64,000 nucleotides of DNA from Acholoe squamosa. Taxonomy: Eukaryota; Annelida; Polychaeta; Phyllodocida; Polynoidae. Location of the stretch: assembly GCA_949317995.1 (NCBI GenBank), contig OX439036.1:108665669-108729668 (forward strand). The letters are read 5' to 3'. Numbering within the stretch: the first letter of the stretch is position 1; each line of letters starts with the position of its first letter. The notes below the pieces were generated by a model. That model searched no databases. It saw only the letters and a list, made by a program, of their open reading frames with translations, and was not told where the DNA came from. The position numbers were made by a program, and so were the translations under genes. Positions 46,373 to 56,716 of this stretch are shown in pieces.

Positions 46373-48374
46373 CAAGGCCTTATCAGTCAAGCTGGCAGAA
46401 CAACACACAAAGACCTTACGTAGTCAGGGGCCTGTTGAAGAGGTCTCCCTCCCACCAAGATCTAGGAGGCCCACAGGAGGCAAACCAGCCTCCAATACAA
46501 CAGACCCACACTCAGTAGACCCCACACCACCCACCCTGTCTACTCAGGGAACAACCAGTTCTCAGGGATCCAACATTTCCCAGGGATCTCTACAGGACGC
46601 CCAACTCACGCTATCTACCTCAGGGGAAGAAGGATCTGCCTCAGGGGGTGGATCCACACCCTCATCTAGATCCTCCACCCCAGCTCCAGCCTTTGACAGC
46701 CACTCCTCCAGAGACACCTCCCCCACACCCTCCATCATGGACACCGATGAAGGCCCCCAACCTAATCAGACAGCTGAGAAGATAAGGGCCTATGAGAAGG
46801 CCATCCAAGATGCAGTTACTGCCCTAGAGACCAACAAGTCCCAGCAGGAGGAAAGGGAGAGGATCCTCAACCAACAACTGGCAGAGAGGAATGCAGCAAT
46901 AGATGCTCAACAGAAGGCCATGGAAGATCAGCGGAAGTCCCTAGAGAGACAACAACAACAGATAGCAGATCTCATGAAGATGGTATCATCCCAGACCCCA
47001 CAACCTCACACACCTGCCATCACACCTGTTGTCACACCATCTGCCTCTGGATCCAAAGATGACATCATAATCTCCATGGTGTCCAACATGACCAAGCTCA
47101 TAGACAATAAACAGCAGGACGACAGAAAGATCAGGATACATGAGGTAACAAAACCCAAAACCTTTTCACACCCATCACCACTCATGTCAACAGCATTATT
47201 CATTGATCACAAATTCCCAGAATATCTGAAGGATAAGTACAAAGTGACAGACAGTGACACCATGGTAACATATTTACCCAAGTACCTCGAAGGACAAGCA
47301 CTAGCTTGGTTTGAATCCTTCAGGGAGAGTGCCACACCTGATATGTTGACATGGACCAATGTAGTGAATAAATTAAAAGAGTATTTTGCTACTCGAGACA
47401 ATATAATCTCAAGGACTGCACTCCGTGCACAAAAGATAGATGAACCTGTTCTAGACTATGCATGCCATCTCAGGAAAGTGTGTAATGCCCAACGCCAGAA
47501 CGATGAAACCCTAAGCAAGGCATTTACCCAAGGCATGAGGCCCTGGATCTCTATAGCTCTTGAGAACAAGAAAATAGACTCTTTTGACCAAGCCCTAGAC
47601 CTAGCCCTAGAGGTTGAGACCCAAGAGAGATCTAGGAAGGTAAGGGATGCAGAAACCAACCCACAGCCTACTAAGAAAAAGGTCCAGGAAATCAGCACTA
47701 GTTCAGATGAAGATGTTAACCTAATGTCTAGTGCCCATGTAAGGCAACAGGAAGCTAAGGTTGCATCAAGAGACCCTACCGGTAGATACAGAGGAAATAA
47801 CTATGACCCCAACTACCAATCCAATAGAGGTAGAGGTAGAGGGGGCAACAACAACAACCGGGGGGGTCACAACAGTAGGAAAGACAACAGCTCTTCCAAC
47901 TCCAACAATGGTAACTCTTCATACAGTGATAGGAGAGACAGAACCCCAAGTAATGGCAGATCCTATAATAATCAAGGATCCAACAGTAGGAGCCAGAGTC
48001 CACATAGGAACTACAACTCTGGATCCTACAACAACAGTAGATCCTACAACAACAGCCAGGGGTCAAACAACTCTGGATCCTATAGTCAAGGATCCAACAG
48101 TAGGGGCCAGAGTCCACATAGGAACTACAACAGTGGATCCTACAACAACAATGGCGCCTACAACAATCAGAGATCCAACAACTCCGGTCAATACAGCAAC
48201 TCTGGTCAATATAACCAGGGTTCCAACCCACGCCAGGAGGATTACAAACCTGACACAAGAGGTTACCAGGGGAACCAACAAAGTAACCCCCAAATACCAC
48301 CTCATGTGATGGATCAAATCTCCAAACTCCTGGTGGCAAGCATCTCAACCACCCCACAGAACCAGGAAAACTAG
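46353..48374 (+). CDS. Gag polyprotein of the provirus
   Basis: Open for 673 codons from the edge of the minisatellite; the first ATG in frame is 46737 (codon 129), so the true start is uncertain (46737, a non-AUG start, or a spliced leader). Segments: a Ser/Thr/Pro-rich N-terminus, a Glu/Gln-rich coiled coil (about 139-215), a Ty3/Gypsy-type retrotransposon gag capsid region (about 264-425, with YLEGQALAWFES and LKEYFATRD), then a long Asn/Ser/Gly/Arg-rich tail (470-655) with RGRGRGG and repeated SPHRNYNSGSYNN units. There is no CCHC zinc knuckle; the RG-rich tail probably binds RNA. The stop UAG (48372-48374) lies 88 bp inside the pol frame. Confidence 0.85.
   Translation: MRSTTHIKALSVKLAEQHTKTLRSQGPVEEVSLPPRSRRPTGGKPASNTTDPHSVDPTPPTLSTQGTTSSQGSNISQGSLQDAQLTLSTSGEEGSASGGGSTPSSRSSTPAPAFDSHSSRDTSPTPSIMDTDEGPQPNQTAEKIRAYEKAIQDAVTALETNKSQQEERERILNQQLAERNAAIDAQQKAMEDQRKSLERQQQQIADLMKMVSSQTPQPHTPAITPVVTPSASGSKDDIIISMVSNMTKLIDNKQQDDRKIRIHEVTKPKTFSHPSPLMSTALFIDHKFPEYLKDKYKVTDSDTMVTYLPKYLEGQALAWFESFRESATPDMLTWTNVVNKLKEYFATRDNIISRTALRAQKIDEPVLDYACHLRKVCNAQRQNDETLSKAFTQGMRPWISIALENKKIDSFDQALDLALEVETQERSRKVRDAETNPQPTKKKVQEISTSSDEDVNLMSSAHVRQQEAKVASRDPTGRYRGNNYDPNYQSNRGRGRGGNNNNRGGHNSRKDNSSSNSNNGNSSYSDRRDRTPSNGRSYNNQGSNSRSQSPHRNYNSGSYNNSRSYNNSQGSNNSGSYSQGSNSRGQSPHRNYNSGSYNNNGAYNNQRSNNSGQYSNSGQYNQGSNPRQEDYKPDTRGYQGNQQSNPQIPPHVMDQISKLLVASISTTPQNQEN
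48287..48374 (+). promoter_or_regulatory. gag-pol overlap, candidate -1 frameshift window
   Basis: Pol is in the -1 frame relative to gag and is open from 48287, so the two overlap by 88 bp. The last gag codons read G GAA AAC UAG. The AAAAC resembles the A-site half of known slippery sites, but the P-site half is not canonical. Frameshift signal position is therefore inference. Confidence 0.4.
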
Positions 48375-48397
48375 GATGTCACAGTGCCGATGGGCCA

Positions 48398-51300
48398 GTG
48401 CACTGTGACACCCCAAATACAAACAATCAATCAGGATTAACAAAGATCCAACCAGAGACAATTGCTAGTGCAAATCTACCATCTAACAGACAGAGACGTC
48501 CATCAGTGATACACATCACCCCACCAGATTCATCATCAAAGGATACAGGTGAGAGTACCAAGCTTTCTATTGTACTTCTTCAAAATGGCTGTATCAATGC
48601 AAATCTATATGATGTTTCAGATGTACAATGTTTGGTTGATACAGGTGCTACTATCACCTGTGTCAGACAATCATTCCTCATGGATCTCCAAAAGAGATTC
48701 CATATCCAACTGAGGAAATCTAAAATCAACATCCACTTGGCAGATGGATCGGTGTGTCATGTTAGACATTCAGCTATGCTGAACTTTAGAATCCAAGGTG
48801 TCAGATTCCAATACCAATTTGCTGTAATACCCAACCTCACACAGCCCATTGTACTCGGCACAGATTTCTTAAGCACTACAAAATCTCAAATTGAATTTAA
48901 TGTTGATCCTGAACAAATTCTCAAACCCATTAGGGCAGTGAGGGATTTTACCATCCCTCCATTCTCTGAACTTGCAGTATTGGGTAAGGTCACATCTACT
49001 CAATCACTGCAAGGCAAAACTGGAGTAGTAGATAACCTCCAAAGAAACAACAATGCCCCATATCTAGTTCAAAGGGCAGCAGTAACCCCCAGGGAAAATA
49101 ACAAACATCCCCTAGTGTTACTCAACACCAGCAGGCGCCCACATAAAATCAAAAAGGGTGCCATCATAGCTCTATTTCAGGAAGTCAAGGAATCTGATTT
49201 AGAAAAACCTCAACAGGTGTCAGACACTACCCCACACACTGATCAATCCATCTCAGCCATACGGCCTGAGGACGTAACTCAATTCAGTGACACAGACTCA
49301 GACTGTGAGTCCACATATGCTGACCCTGAACCCAACTCAATCAGACTCTCTGAAATAGCTGCTATACATAGTGAGGCACATGACCTCGAGCCAGAATTGG
49401 AAGAGAATGTTCCACCAAAATCTGTGCTCACATCCAAAGATCAGCATGATAGATTAAAGTCACTGCTGACCAAGTATGATGATGTATTCGTAGGAAAAGA
49501 TGGAGACATTGGTGCCACACACCTGTATACACACTCAATACATGTAAAACCTGAGGCAGTACCATGTCATTTCCTACCATATAGACAAACACCAGAAAAA
49601 CAGGCCGCAATAGGGGAAGAGTGTGAAAGGCTAGTACAACAGGGCATTCTGAGAGAATGTGCCGAGGGCCCCTGGGCCTCCAGATCCTTTTTAGTACAAA
49701 AATCATCGGGAGGCCATCGGCTCGTCACAGATTTTCGTTATTTGAACCAGAACACGATAAATCAAGCCTTATCTACACCCCGGGCCGATGACACTCTAGA
49801 CATGATAGGGTCACTCAGACCAAGAGTATTCAGTAAGCTAGATGCCCAACAGGGATTTTTTCAAATTCCTATAAGACAGGAGGATCAGCATAAAACCGCA
49901 TTCATAGCAAATGACAAAAAATATGTCTATGAAAGGATGCCGATGGGTTTAGCGACGGCACCGGCGGGATTCTGCCATCTAGTCACATTAATTCTGAACA
50001 AACTCAAGTACAAATGTGCCCTACCATACCTAGATGACATATTGGTATTATCACCATCAATCGAACAACACTTCCATGACCTGGAAGACGTGTTCAACAG
50101 CCTAAGAGTTGGTAAACTCAAACTGAAGAAATCAAAATGTGAATACTTCATAGACAGAATAGACTTCTTGGGAATGAGAGTCACACCCATGGGACTGCAA
50201 CCATCTCCCACAAAGGTGGAGTCAATCAAAACCTTCCCAACACCAAAATCAGTCAAAAATGTCAGATCCTTCACAGGCCTATGCCAATACTTCAAAAAGT
50301 TTATCAAAGGTTATGCCCAAATTGCTAGACCATTATATGATCTACAGACACATCTCAAAGCATTTGTCTGGACAGAAGAGGCAGATAATGCTTTCAAAAC
50401 ATTAAAGCATGCCCTCTGTACCAATGCTCTTCTCAGATATCCAAACTATGAGAAAGAGTTCAGTTTGGCAACTGATGCTTCCAATGTGAGTTTAGGAGCT
50501 GTACTCTCACAGAGAGATAATGAAGGAGTGCTCAGACCAGTAGCCTTTGCAGGTAGAACCCTCTCAAAACATGAGAGAAATTACAATACCACAGAGAGAG
50601 AACTACTGGGAGTAGTGTATGGAGTATTACACTTCAGACACTATCTAGAGACTAGACACTTCCAATTATACACAGACCATGCAGCCCTAATCCCACTACT
50701 AACCAATACAGGACTCACACATAGATGGGCCAGATGGGCTCTAGACATACAACAATTTTCATTCACCATCCAACACGTGAAAGGTGATGATAACACACCA
50801 CCAGATGCTATGTCTAGAAGAGAATACCCAGACTCTGGACCCATGACTAACCCTCCACCCCCACCAAGGAGAGTTAGAGCAGCCAGTAGAACCAAGTTTG
50901 CAAAAGTAACAAAGAAAGTACCATTCAAAAGGGATGATCCACCCAACACCATTGAAAGGCCAGAGACACCCATTAGGGGTATCTTGAAGCAATCTACACA
51001 CTATGTGTTTTGCCACTGTGAGAGAGAATACTCACAACTCTTTCCAGATAATGACTTCGAGCCTATTGAATTCTCATCACTCAATCAGATAGTGAAGGTA
51101 ACTCCTAAGGAGCCACCCTTCACCCCACCTGACTCAGATGATGAAGATCCAGAAGACACAATATATGCTATTACTCAAGCAACTTCTAAATCAGTCAGAT
51201 TCTTTGAACCAATGCAGGGAGAGGAAACATCAAACCATTTGTGTCCTATGACCACACGCTCAAAGACTAGAGAAATGATTCAGGAGGGCACACCAAAACC

Positions 51301-53128
51301 CCCCACACAATCACAAACTATTCTAAATGAGAAAAAGGTCACAGGAAACAAACCTACCAAAACCCCACCTGCCAGGAAAAATGTCACAAAAGACACTGCA
51401 TCTACTAAGTCAAAGAACTCTGAGACAAAGAAGAATGACAAAAAGCAAATTGTGCCTTTAAAGAAAAAGGTTGCCACTCCCATTAAGGCGAGAATAGGCC
51501 CTCCAAAGGAGCCTACACACCAAAAAAAGAGTGACACACCCCAACAAAAGGCACAAGATAGGCCAATAGTCGATGAAAAAGAAAAAGAAAGAGACAGAAT
51601 AAAACAACATGTGCTAGATATAAATCAACTACTGGATCAGATTCCCGACACATCCATCTCAGGTACAAACCTTGGCTTGGAACAAAGGAAAGACAAGGAC
51701 CTATTGCCCCTCATACAATATCTTGAGGATGGGACCTTGCCTGCACCAAAAGCACAAGGAAACAGAATCATCAACCAAGGCCAGACATACACCTTGGTAA
51801 ACGGTACATTAGTCCATATATGCCCCATAAATTGGAGAAAAACCAATACTGTACCACTTCAAATTGTTATACCACAGCAATGGGTAACAAGTACACTACA
51901 GTATTTCCATGACTCACCTACTGGCGGCCATCTTGGTTCAAGTAGGATGCTGTCAGCACTCCGACCTAGGGTATATTGGAAGTCTATGCTAGCAGACACA
52001 ACAAAATATGTTTCCACCTGCCACACATGCCTCACAGCAAAAAGGCAAGTACACTCACACAAAACACCAATGACAGTGAGAGAGTACATGACTTCACCAA
52101 TGAAGTTCCTAAACCTAGACGCGGTGGGACCACTTCCCACAACTGCCAGGGGAAACAAACATATACAAGTCTGCATAGATTATGCTACCAGATATGCAAC
52201 AGCTTGGGCTACTACTGACTTAAAAGCTGAGACAACAGCAGCAGAGTTCTACAAGAATATAATTTGTCATCATGGAACACCAGCCACTCTTCAAACAGAC
52301 AATGGGACATGTTATACAGGTGCAAAGTTCACAAAGTTAACTAAACACCTCAAGATCAAACATAAATTCTCCTCACCATACAGGCCACAATCAAATGGGC
52401 TTGTAGAGAGATTCAATGCTAGCATAGGCACAGCACTCAGAGCATTCTGCTCAAAGCACCAAAACAATTGGGATTCATTTATTGAACCCATAACCTTTGC
52501 ATTAAACAACACTGAATCCCAAACCACAGGATTCACCCCTTTCTTCCTACTCCATGGGAGAAACCCAGCCACCCCAATGGACTTAGGGCTGGGAATACAG
52601 GAAGACATATCCACAGTAGCAGACCATGTAGCTAACATGATAACAAATCAAGATACCTCTAGGAGGAAAGCTATAGAAAGGGTCGCCAAGCTACAAAAGG
52701 AAAGGAAGGATAGATATGATAAGAGACTTACACCACAGGAAATCAAGGTCACCGACATGGTGTACCTTAACATACCAAGAATCCTGACCAACACAGAGTG
52801 TAAGAAACTTCAACCCCTTTTTATGGGACCATATGTTGTAGTAGATAGACCTAGTTTGACAAGTGCCAAACTCAAAAACTTGGACACCAATCTATTGGTG
52901 GCCAGACCAGTGCACATAGACAGACTGAAAAAGGTTGTGGCTGTCAGAAACAATGAATTTGCACACAGGCTTATTCCACATGAGGCCAAATACTACAGCA
53001 AAATTGTAAGGAACAAAAATGATATCACCCTTACAAGAGAAACCACAGGCATAGGCCCTATCAAGCCTAGGCCTGCACACCACATACTAAGAAAGACATC
53101 TAGGTGTGGTGCAGTTTCAAGAAATTAG
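48398..53128 (+). CDS. Pol polyprotein (protease, RT, RNase H, integrase)
   Basis: 1576 codons without a break, counted from a GTG at 48398 although the frame is open from 48287 and no ATG fits, so it is expected as a Gag-Pol fusion. Aspartic protease: LVDTGA (D81) and IVLGTDF. RT: about 378-640, with RLVTDFRYLNQ, KLDAQQGFFQI, MPMGLATAP and the active site YLDD (544-547). RNase H: SLATDASN, TERELL, YTDHAAL, ending at DAMSRR (about 802). A 360-residue Lys/Pro/Thr-rich linker follows. Integrase: HHCC zinc finger from about 1168, catalytic D1241, D1301, E1337 (D-X35-E), and a GPY-type motif (MGPYVVV). No chromodomain seen. All catalytic residues are present. Confidence 0.95.
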   Translation: MHCDTPNTNNQSGLTKIQPETIASANLPSNRQRRPSVIHITPPDSSSKDTGESTKLSIVLLQNGCINANLYDVSDVQCLVDTGATITCVRQSFLMDLQKRFHIQLRKSKINIHLADGSVCHVRHSAMLNFRIQGVRFQYQFAVIPNLTQPIVLGTDFLSTTKSQIEFNVDPEQILKPIRAVRDFTIPPFSELAVLGKVTSTQSLQGKTGVVDNLQRNNNAPYLVQRAAVTPRENNKHPLVLLNTSRRPHKIKKGAIIALFQEVKESDLEKPQQVSDTTPHTDQSISAIRPEDVTQFSDTDSDCESTYADPEPNSIRLSEIAAIHSEAHDLEPELEENVPPKSVLTSKDQHDRLKSLLTKYDDVFVGKDGDIGATHLYTHSIHVKPEAVPCHFLPYRQTPEKQAAIGEECERLVQQGILRECAEGPWASRSFLVQKSSGGHRLVTDFRYLNQNTINQALSTPRADDTLDMIGSLRPRVFSKLDAQQGFFQIPIRQEDQHKTAFIANDKKYVYERMPMGLATAPAGFCHLVTLILNKLKYKCALPYLDDILVLSPSIEQHFHDLEDVFNSLRVGKLKLKKSKCEYFIDRIDFLGMRVTPMGLQPSPTKVESIKTFPTPKSVKNVRSFTGLCQYFKKFIKGYAQIARPLYDLQTHLKAFVWTEEADNAFKTLKHALCTNALLRYPNYEKEFSLATDASNVSLGAVLSQRDNEGVLRPVAFAGRTLSKHERNYNTTERELLGVVYGVLHFRHYLETRHFQLYTDHAALIPLLTNTGLTHRWARWALDIQQFSFTIQHVKGDDNTPPDAMSRREYPDSGPMTNPPPPPRRVRAASRTKFAKVTKKVPFKRDDPPNTIERPETPIRGILKQSTHYVFCHCEREYSQLFPDNDFEPIEFSSLNQIVKVTPKEPPFTPPDSDDEDPEDTIYAITQATSKSVRFFEPMQGEETSNHLCPMTTRSKTREMIQEGTPKPPTQSQTILNEKKVTGNKPTKTPPARKNVTKDTASTKSKNSETKKNDKKQIVPLKKKVATPIKARIGPPKEPTHQKKSDTPQQKAQDRPIVDEKEKERDRIKQHVLDINQLLDQIPDTSISGTNLGLEQRKDKDLLPLIQYLEDGTLPAPKAQGNRIINQGQTYTLVNGTLVHICPINWRKTNTVPLQIVIPQQWVTSTLQYFHDSPTGGHLGSSRMLSALRPRVYWKSMLADTTKYVSTCHTCLTAKRQVHSHKTPMTVREYMTSPMKFLNLDAVGPLPTTARGNKHIQVCIDYATRYATAWATTDLKAETTAAEFYKNIICHHGTPATLQTDNGTCYTGAKFTKLTKHLKIKHKFSSPYRPQSNGLVERFNASIGTALRAFCSKHQNNWDSFIEPITFALNNTESQTTGFTPFFLLHGRNPATPMDLGLGIQEDISTVADHVANMITNQDTSRRKAIERVAKLQKERKDRYDKRLTPQEIKVTDMVYLNIPRILTNTECKKLQPLFMGPYVVVDRPSLTSAKLKNLDTNLLVARPVHIDRLKKVVAVRNNEFAHRLIPHEAKYYSKIVRNKNDITLTRETTGIGPIKPRPAHHILRKTSRCGAVSRN

Positions 53129-53935
53129 AAACAGGATTGAGATACCAAAAGACATAAGATTTTCAAAATGTATTACAAATTCTCTTCATCCACACATAAG
53201 ACATGTGTGACTGATAATGAATTACTATGTATATAAAGCCAATCAAATTTGTAAATATATCAGTAGGTTATTGCCTCTGAAAGGGTCAAAGACTGGGACC
53301 CCCCAAGTAAAGCAGACATGAAGTCTAAGAAGAGTAAGGGTAACACAATGGAGTGTCTAAAGCCTAATCCCCACATGAAAGAGCGCGCTATGCCAACACA
53401 GCAGTCTATAGAGATCAATTGACCTTATAAGCTACCCTCCGACAACTGTCTAGACGGTCATGAATGGCTGTCCTGGATGACAGGAGGAGCTAATTACCAG
53501 TACACAGACTACACAATAGACCCCACAGGTAGCAGACACTGGAGATTAATGCATTGTCTCCAGAGAAACAATACCAGGCCCACAATGGATGTGGGTAGGG
53601 TAGGCTACATAAGAAGCACTGTGGACCATAGCCCACCATCAGTCTTCATCCAGCTGCAGTCTGGAACACAAGTCTACAGGACCCCACTTGGGAATTAGCC
53701 AGCCCACTTCTCCATTAGGAGAGACTGCACTAGGATAAAGAACACACCTACTTCACCTTCAACCTGACCTTACCATTTACTGGTCAACCTCTATAGACTC
53801 ACCGGACATATTGCCAAGACAGCTCAATCTTGCAAAGGTACAGTTTGAACCACTTCATTTAAAGTGTTACACCATACACTTAGACTTTACCAGCACCAAA
53901 TCACTACAAATTTGACAAGACTTTAAACAGCAAAC
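53129..53935 (+). other. pol-env spacer, with a small ORF
   Basis: About 800 bp without a long frame. An ORF of 73 codons (53477-53698) is open from an ATG but has no recognised motif. The acceptor for a spliced env mRNA would be expected here. I cannot assign either with confidence. Confidence 0.4.
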
Positions 53936-53953
53936 TTGCTTTACACAAGCACC

Positions 53954-54718
53954 ATGGGGACACTGAGAGTTTCACCCATACTGCTAACTATGCTGTTATT
54001 ATATACTATTGAACCACTTACTGCAGGTTATACACCTGTGGTGAGACAAAACATAGGAGTAGTATTCAAACCTAGCCCTAAACCATTGGTCAATGGACAT
54101 ACAACCACAACACTGTTGTTAGCTATTCCCTACAAGATACCTCGGGCACCCGTTACCCAAGGATCCATAAGGGATAGAATACTCCATTTGACCACTCCTA
54201 CTCTACAAGATCATACCTCTGGCCAAATTATCCAACAAGCTAAGGAGCTAGACACCTTGCTGGAAATTGCAGACAAGGAGATAAATGAAACACTAGCCTC
54301 CATCAAATTGTTCTTATCCAACCCCATAAACACATTGGACAAGGCCAAAAGAGAGGCCATACTGGGTTTTCTAGCACCCCTGTTTCGCGGTGTGCTAGGT
54401 CTAGCCACAGTAGAAGATGTAAACCAAGTAATGGGACAGCTCAAGAACATAGATGAAATACTAAGAAAATTTGCTAAACAGGATCAGGAAGCAGCTAGTC
54501 TCATTGAAAAGATCACAGACAGACAAGATAAGTTTGTTAAAGCATACATCCAAGACAAGAAGGTACTGGACACCATAGGTGACACGGTCAACCTGTGGGC
54601 CTCTAACATGTCCAGGTCACTTGACTCATATTCAAGGCACGAGAAAACTCAAAGGGAGAAAATGCAAGTATTAAATGATGCACTAATTATCATAGCAGCA
54701 AGAATGAATACAGTTTAA
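53954..54718 (+). pseudogene. Env-like ORF, N-terminal part (F-type), ends in an in-frame stop
   Basis: The ATG at 53954 has an ideal context (CACCATGG). The product starts with a hydrophobic signal-peptide-like segment. A furin-like KAKR (residues 130-133) is followed by a hydrophobic, fusion-peptide-like stretch and an LA-TVEDVNQ region leading to heptad-like helices, the layout of baculovirus F and Gypsy-type envelopes. UAA at codon 255 (54716-54718) stops translation, but the same frame continues open beyond it with family-typical sequence. So it is an interrupted envelope gene. The group assignment is by motif order, not alignment. Confidence 0.7.
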
Positions 54719-54742
54719 TCACTGCAAAGGACAAATGCAGCC

Positions 54743-55699
54743 ATGAGGATGCTATCATCAGGGATCCTAACCCCTGATATAGTACCACCCTCAGACCTTG
54801 CTAGATACCTAATTGACATTAATAACAAACTTAGGATTACACACCCTGGAGCACAAGTCGCAATTAATGACTTAGATTTCTATTATTCACAGAAGCTGAC
54901 TTCATATACTTACTCAGCTCACCATATATATATTCATCTGGACATTATAATTCAATCTACCACCTCAACCTTCAAACTATACCAAATGATTACATCACCC
55001 ATGCCTATAGACACACAGGAGACCCCCACCAGAGGAGTCACCAAACTACAAACCACAACTGAGTTTCTAGCAGTATCTTACGATGAATCATTATTTATCG
55101 AATTGGACTCAGCAGATATGCAGGCATGTGAAGGTACTACAGTAAAGGTATGCAGAGATGTAAATGGTAGAATCTATAAACACAGGCCTACATGCCCTGT
55201 AGCCATTTTTACTAACCAGGCTCAACAGATTAAGGAACATTGCAAGTTTACAGTTTCACCACTGCAAGCACCTACCACCCATGCTATTTCCATTTCTGAA
55301 GATGAGTATCTGGTCACTACTAATGAACCCCATTACTTTATCAACTGCCATGGTAAAACGTCTGAAACTCGGAAGGCCCAGTCCTACTCAATCATAGGTG
55401 TACCCTGTGGGTGCACGATCAGTGTAGGAGAATTTTCTCTTCCAAACACAAGGTTGCCCTGTAACTCAACCTTATCATTTCATTACATTCTCAAGACAAT
55501 TAATTTACCATTCATGGCAGCACTTAACAAAATTTCTGAAACCAAACCAGATGAAAGAGAGAATCTTCCAAATTTCCCAGTAGTAAACCTTTCTAGAACC
55601 TTAGAAAAACTACAGGAAAATCCAATCATGGATGATATTACTCAACTAAATTTAGAGCCCTTTGCCAAAAACAGTATTAAAAGATGCCTCCAACCTTAA
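54743..55699 (+). pseudogene. Env-like ORF, middle part
   Basis: Same frame as the upstream env part, separated by one UAA. It opens with a SGILTPDIVPP segment, which occupies the place of the '(L/I)xPxx(L/I)xPxxL' region after the helices in F-type envelopes. A Cys-rich ectodomain-like part follows, with C-x4-C-x-C spacing (PCGCTISVG) and NxS/T glycosylation sites such as NST. The frame terminates at 55697-55699 before any membrane anchor. Whether it can start on its own (ATG 54743) is unknown. Confidence 0.65.
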
Positions 55700-56567
55700 T
55701 AAGGAAATGGAAACGCGCTACGAGGAATCATACCTACGTCGAATTACAGAGCATCCAATCTTCCAAAGCTTAGCACTCATCCTAGGGATATCAGCTCACA
55801 TTTTTATAGTATACATACTACTCAAATTATACAGACTAGGAGGAACTGTAGCCTACCTGCCTACAGCCAAAGCATTCAGACTAGTCACCGAGCTGCCCCT
55901 ACACAAATTGCTCCCAGATAAGAATCCTACCAAACTAACCCCTACAGAGGAAACCCACACCCCTTTCCTCACAATTCAGGAAACCCACACCCTGATAATT
56001 GCTATATTATTCACCCTGACCATCTACTCAGCCTACAGAATAATGAAGTACCTTAAGAAATTTGCACAGACACACTGTGGCAAGAAAAATGTGGCCAAGC
56101 GCACAAACCCCACAATATATTTTAAAATATATTGTGGAGACTCAAACTTCGCGCTACCCTTGAGGCCAATACCACATGAATTTGATGAGATTAAGTCAGC
56201 AGCTGCCCCTACCTATAAGGATATAGTGGTTAAAACCTTCCCACTACCTAAGGCTATATTTACCTGGAATGGACCAGCAGTTATAACAACACAGAGAGGA
56301 GAATTTGCTTATCACCTCCCTCAGGTGATACACCTACCTTGGCGCACTAGGTTCAGTACTATACCAGCCCTTAAAAACAAAGGGCTGTACTACTCCATGC
56401 TTCTCCAGAATGATTGTGGCACCAGCCCGGTGACCATGACAGCACTGGAAAATACAACAGATATAATTATTGACGAACAACAGGAGGAGACCGCAAGGTC
56501 AAACATGCAGACTATTGCTAATTTTCTAAACCACCAGCCCTCCCCGGTGACTGTGGAAACAGCCTAG
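55662..56567 (+). pseudogene. Env anchor/tail frame or separate ORF with two membrane segments
   Basis: Open in the +1 frame relative to the env middle part, overlapping it by 38 bp; the first ATG is 55707, just after the env stop. A strong hydrophobic segment (codons at about 55761-55835) looks like the missing envelope anchor, and a second (55992-56045) follows. The remaining ~180 residues are a soluble, conserved-looking domain with no recognised family. Either a single-base indel split env, or the anchor is supplied by recoding, or this is an independent membrane protein. A cytoplasmic tail of this size would be unusual for an F-type envelope. Confidence 0.55.
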
Positions 56568-56716
56568 ACTGCCCACAGCCTAGGCTGCCCCCAGTCCACC
56601 ACCAGGAGACAACACATCAGAGACAGTATTCAGAACTTTTCGGACAATTTGCCGGCCCTGAAAAGGGCCTTTGGGATGGCGGGTTTTTACACCCTAGGTT
56701 TCAGTCAGTCGGGATC

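Noticed and set aside
47776-48357. 193-codon antisense and 182-codon alternate-frame ORFs over gag
   Set aside because: Shadow frames of the Asn/Gly/Arg-rich repeat coding; composition mirrors the sense codons.
53477-53698. 73-codon ORF between pol and env as an accessory gene
   Set aside because: Too short and featureless to call; mentioned within the spacer entry only.
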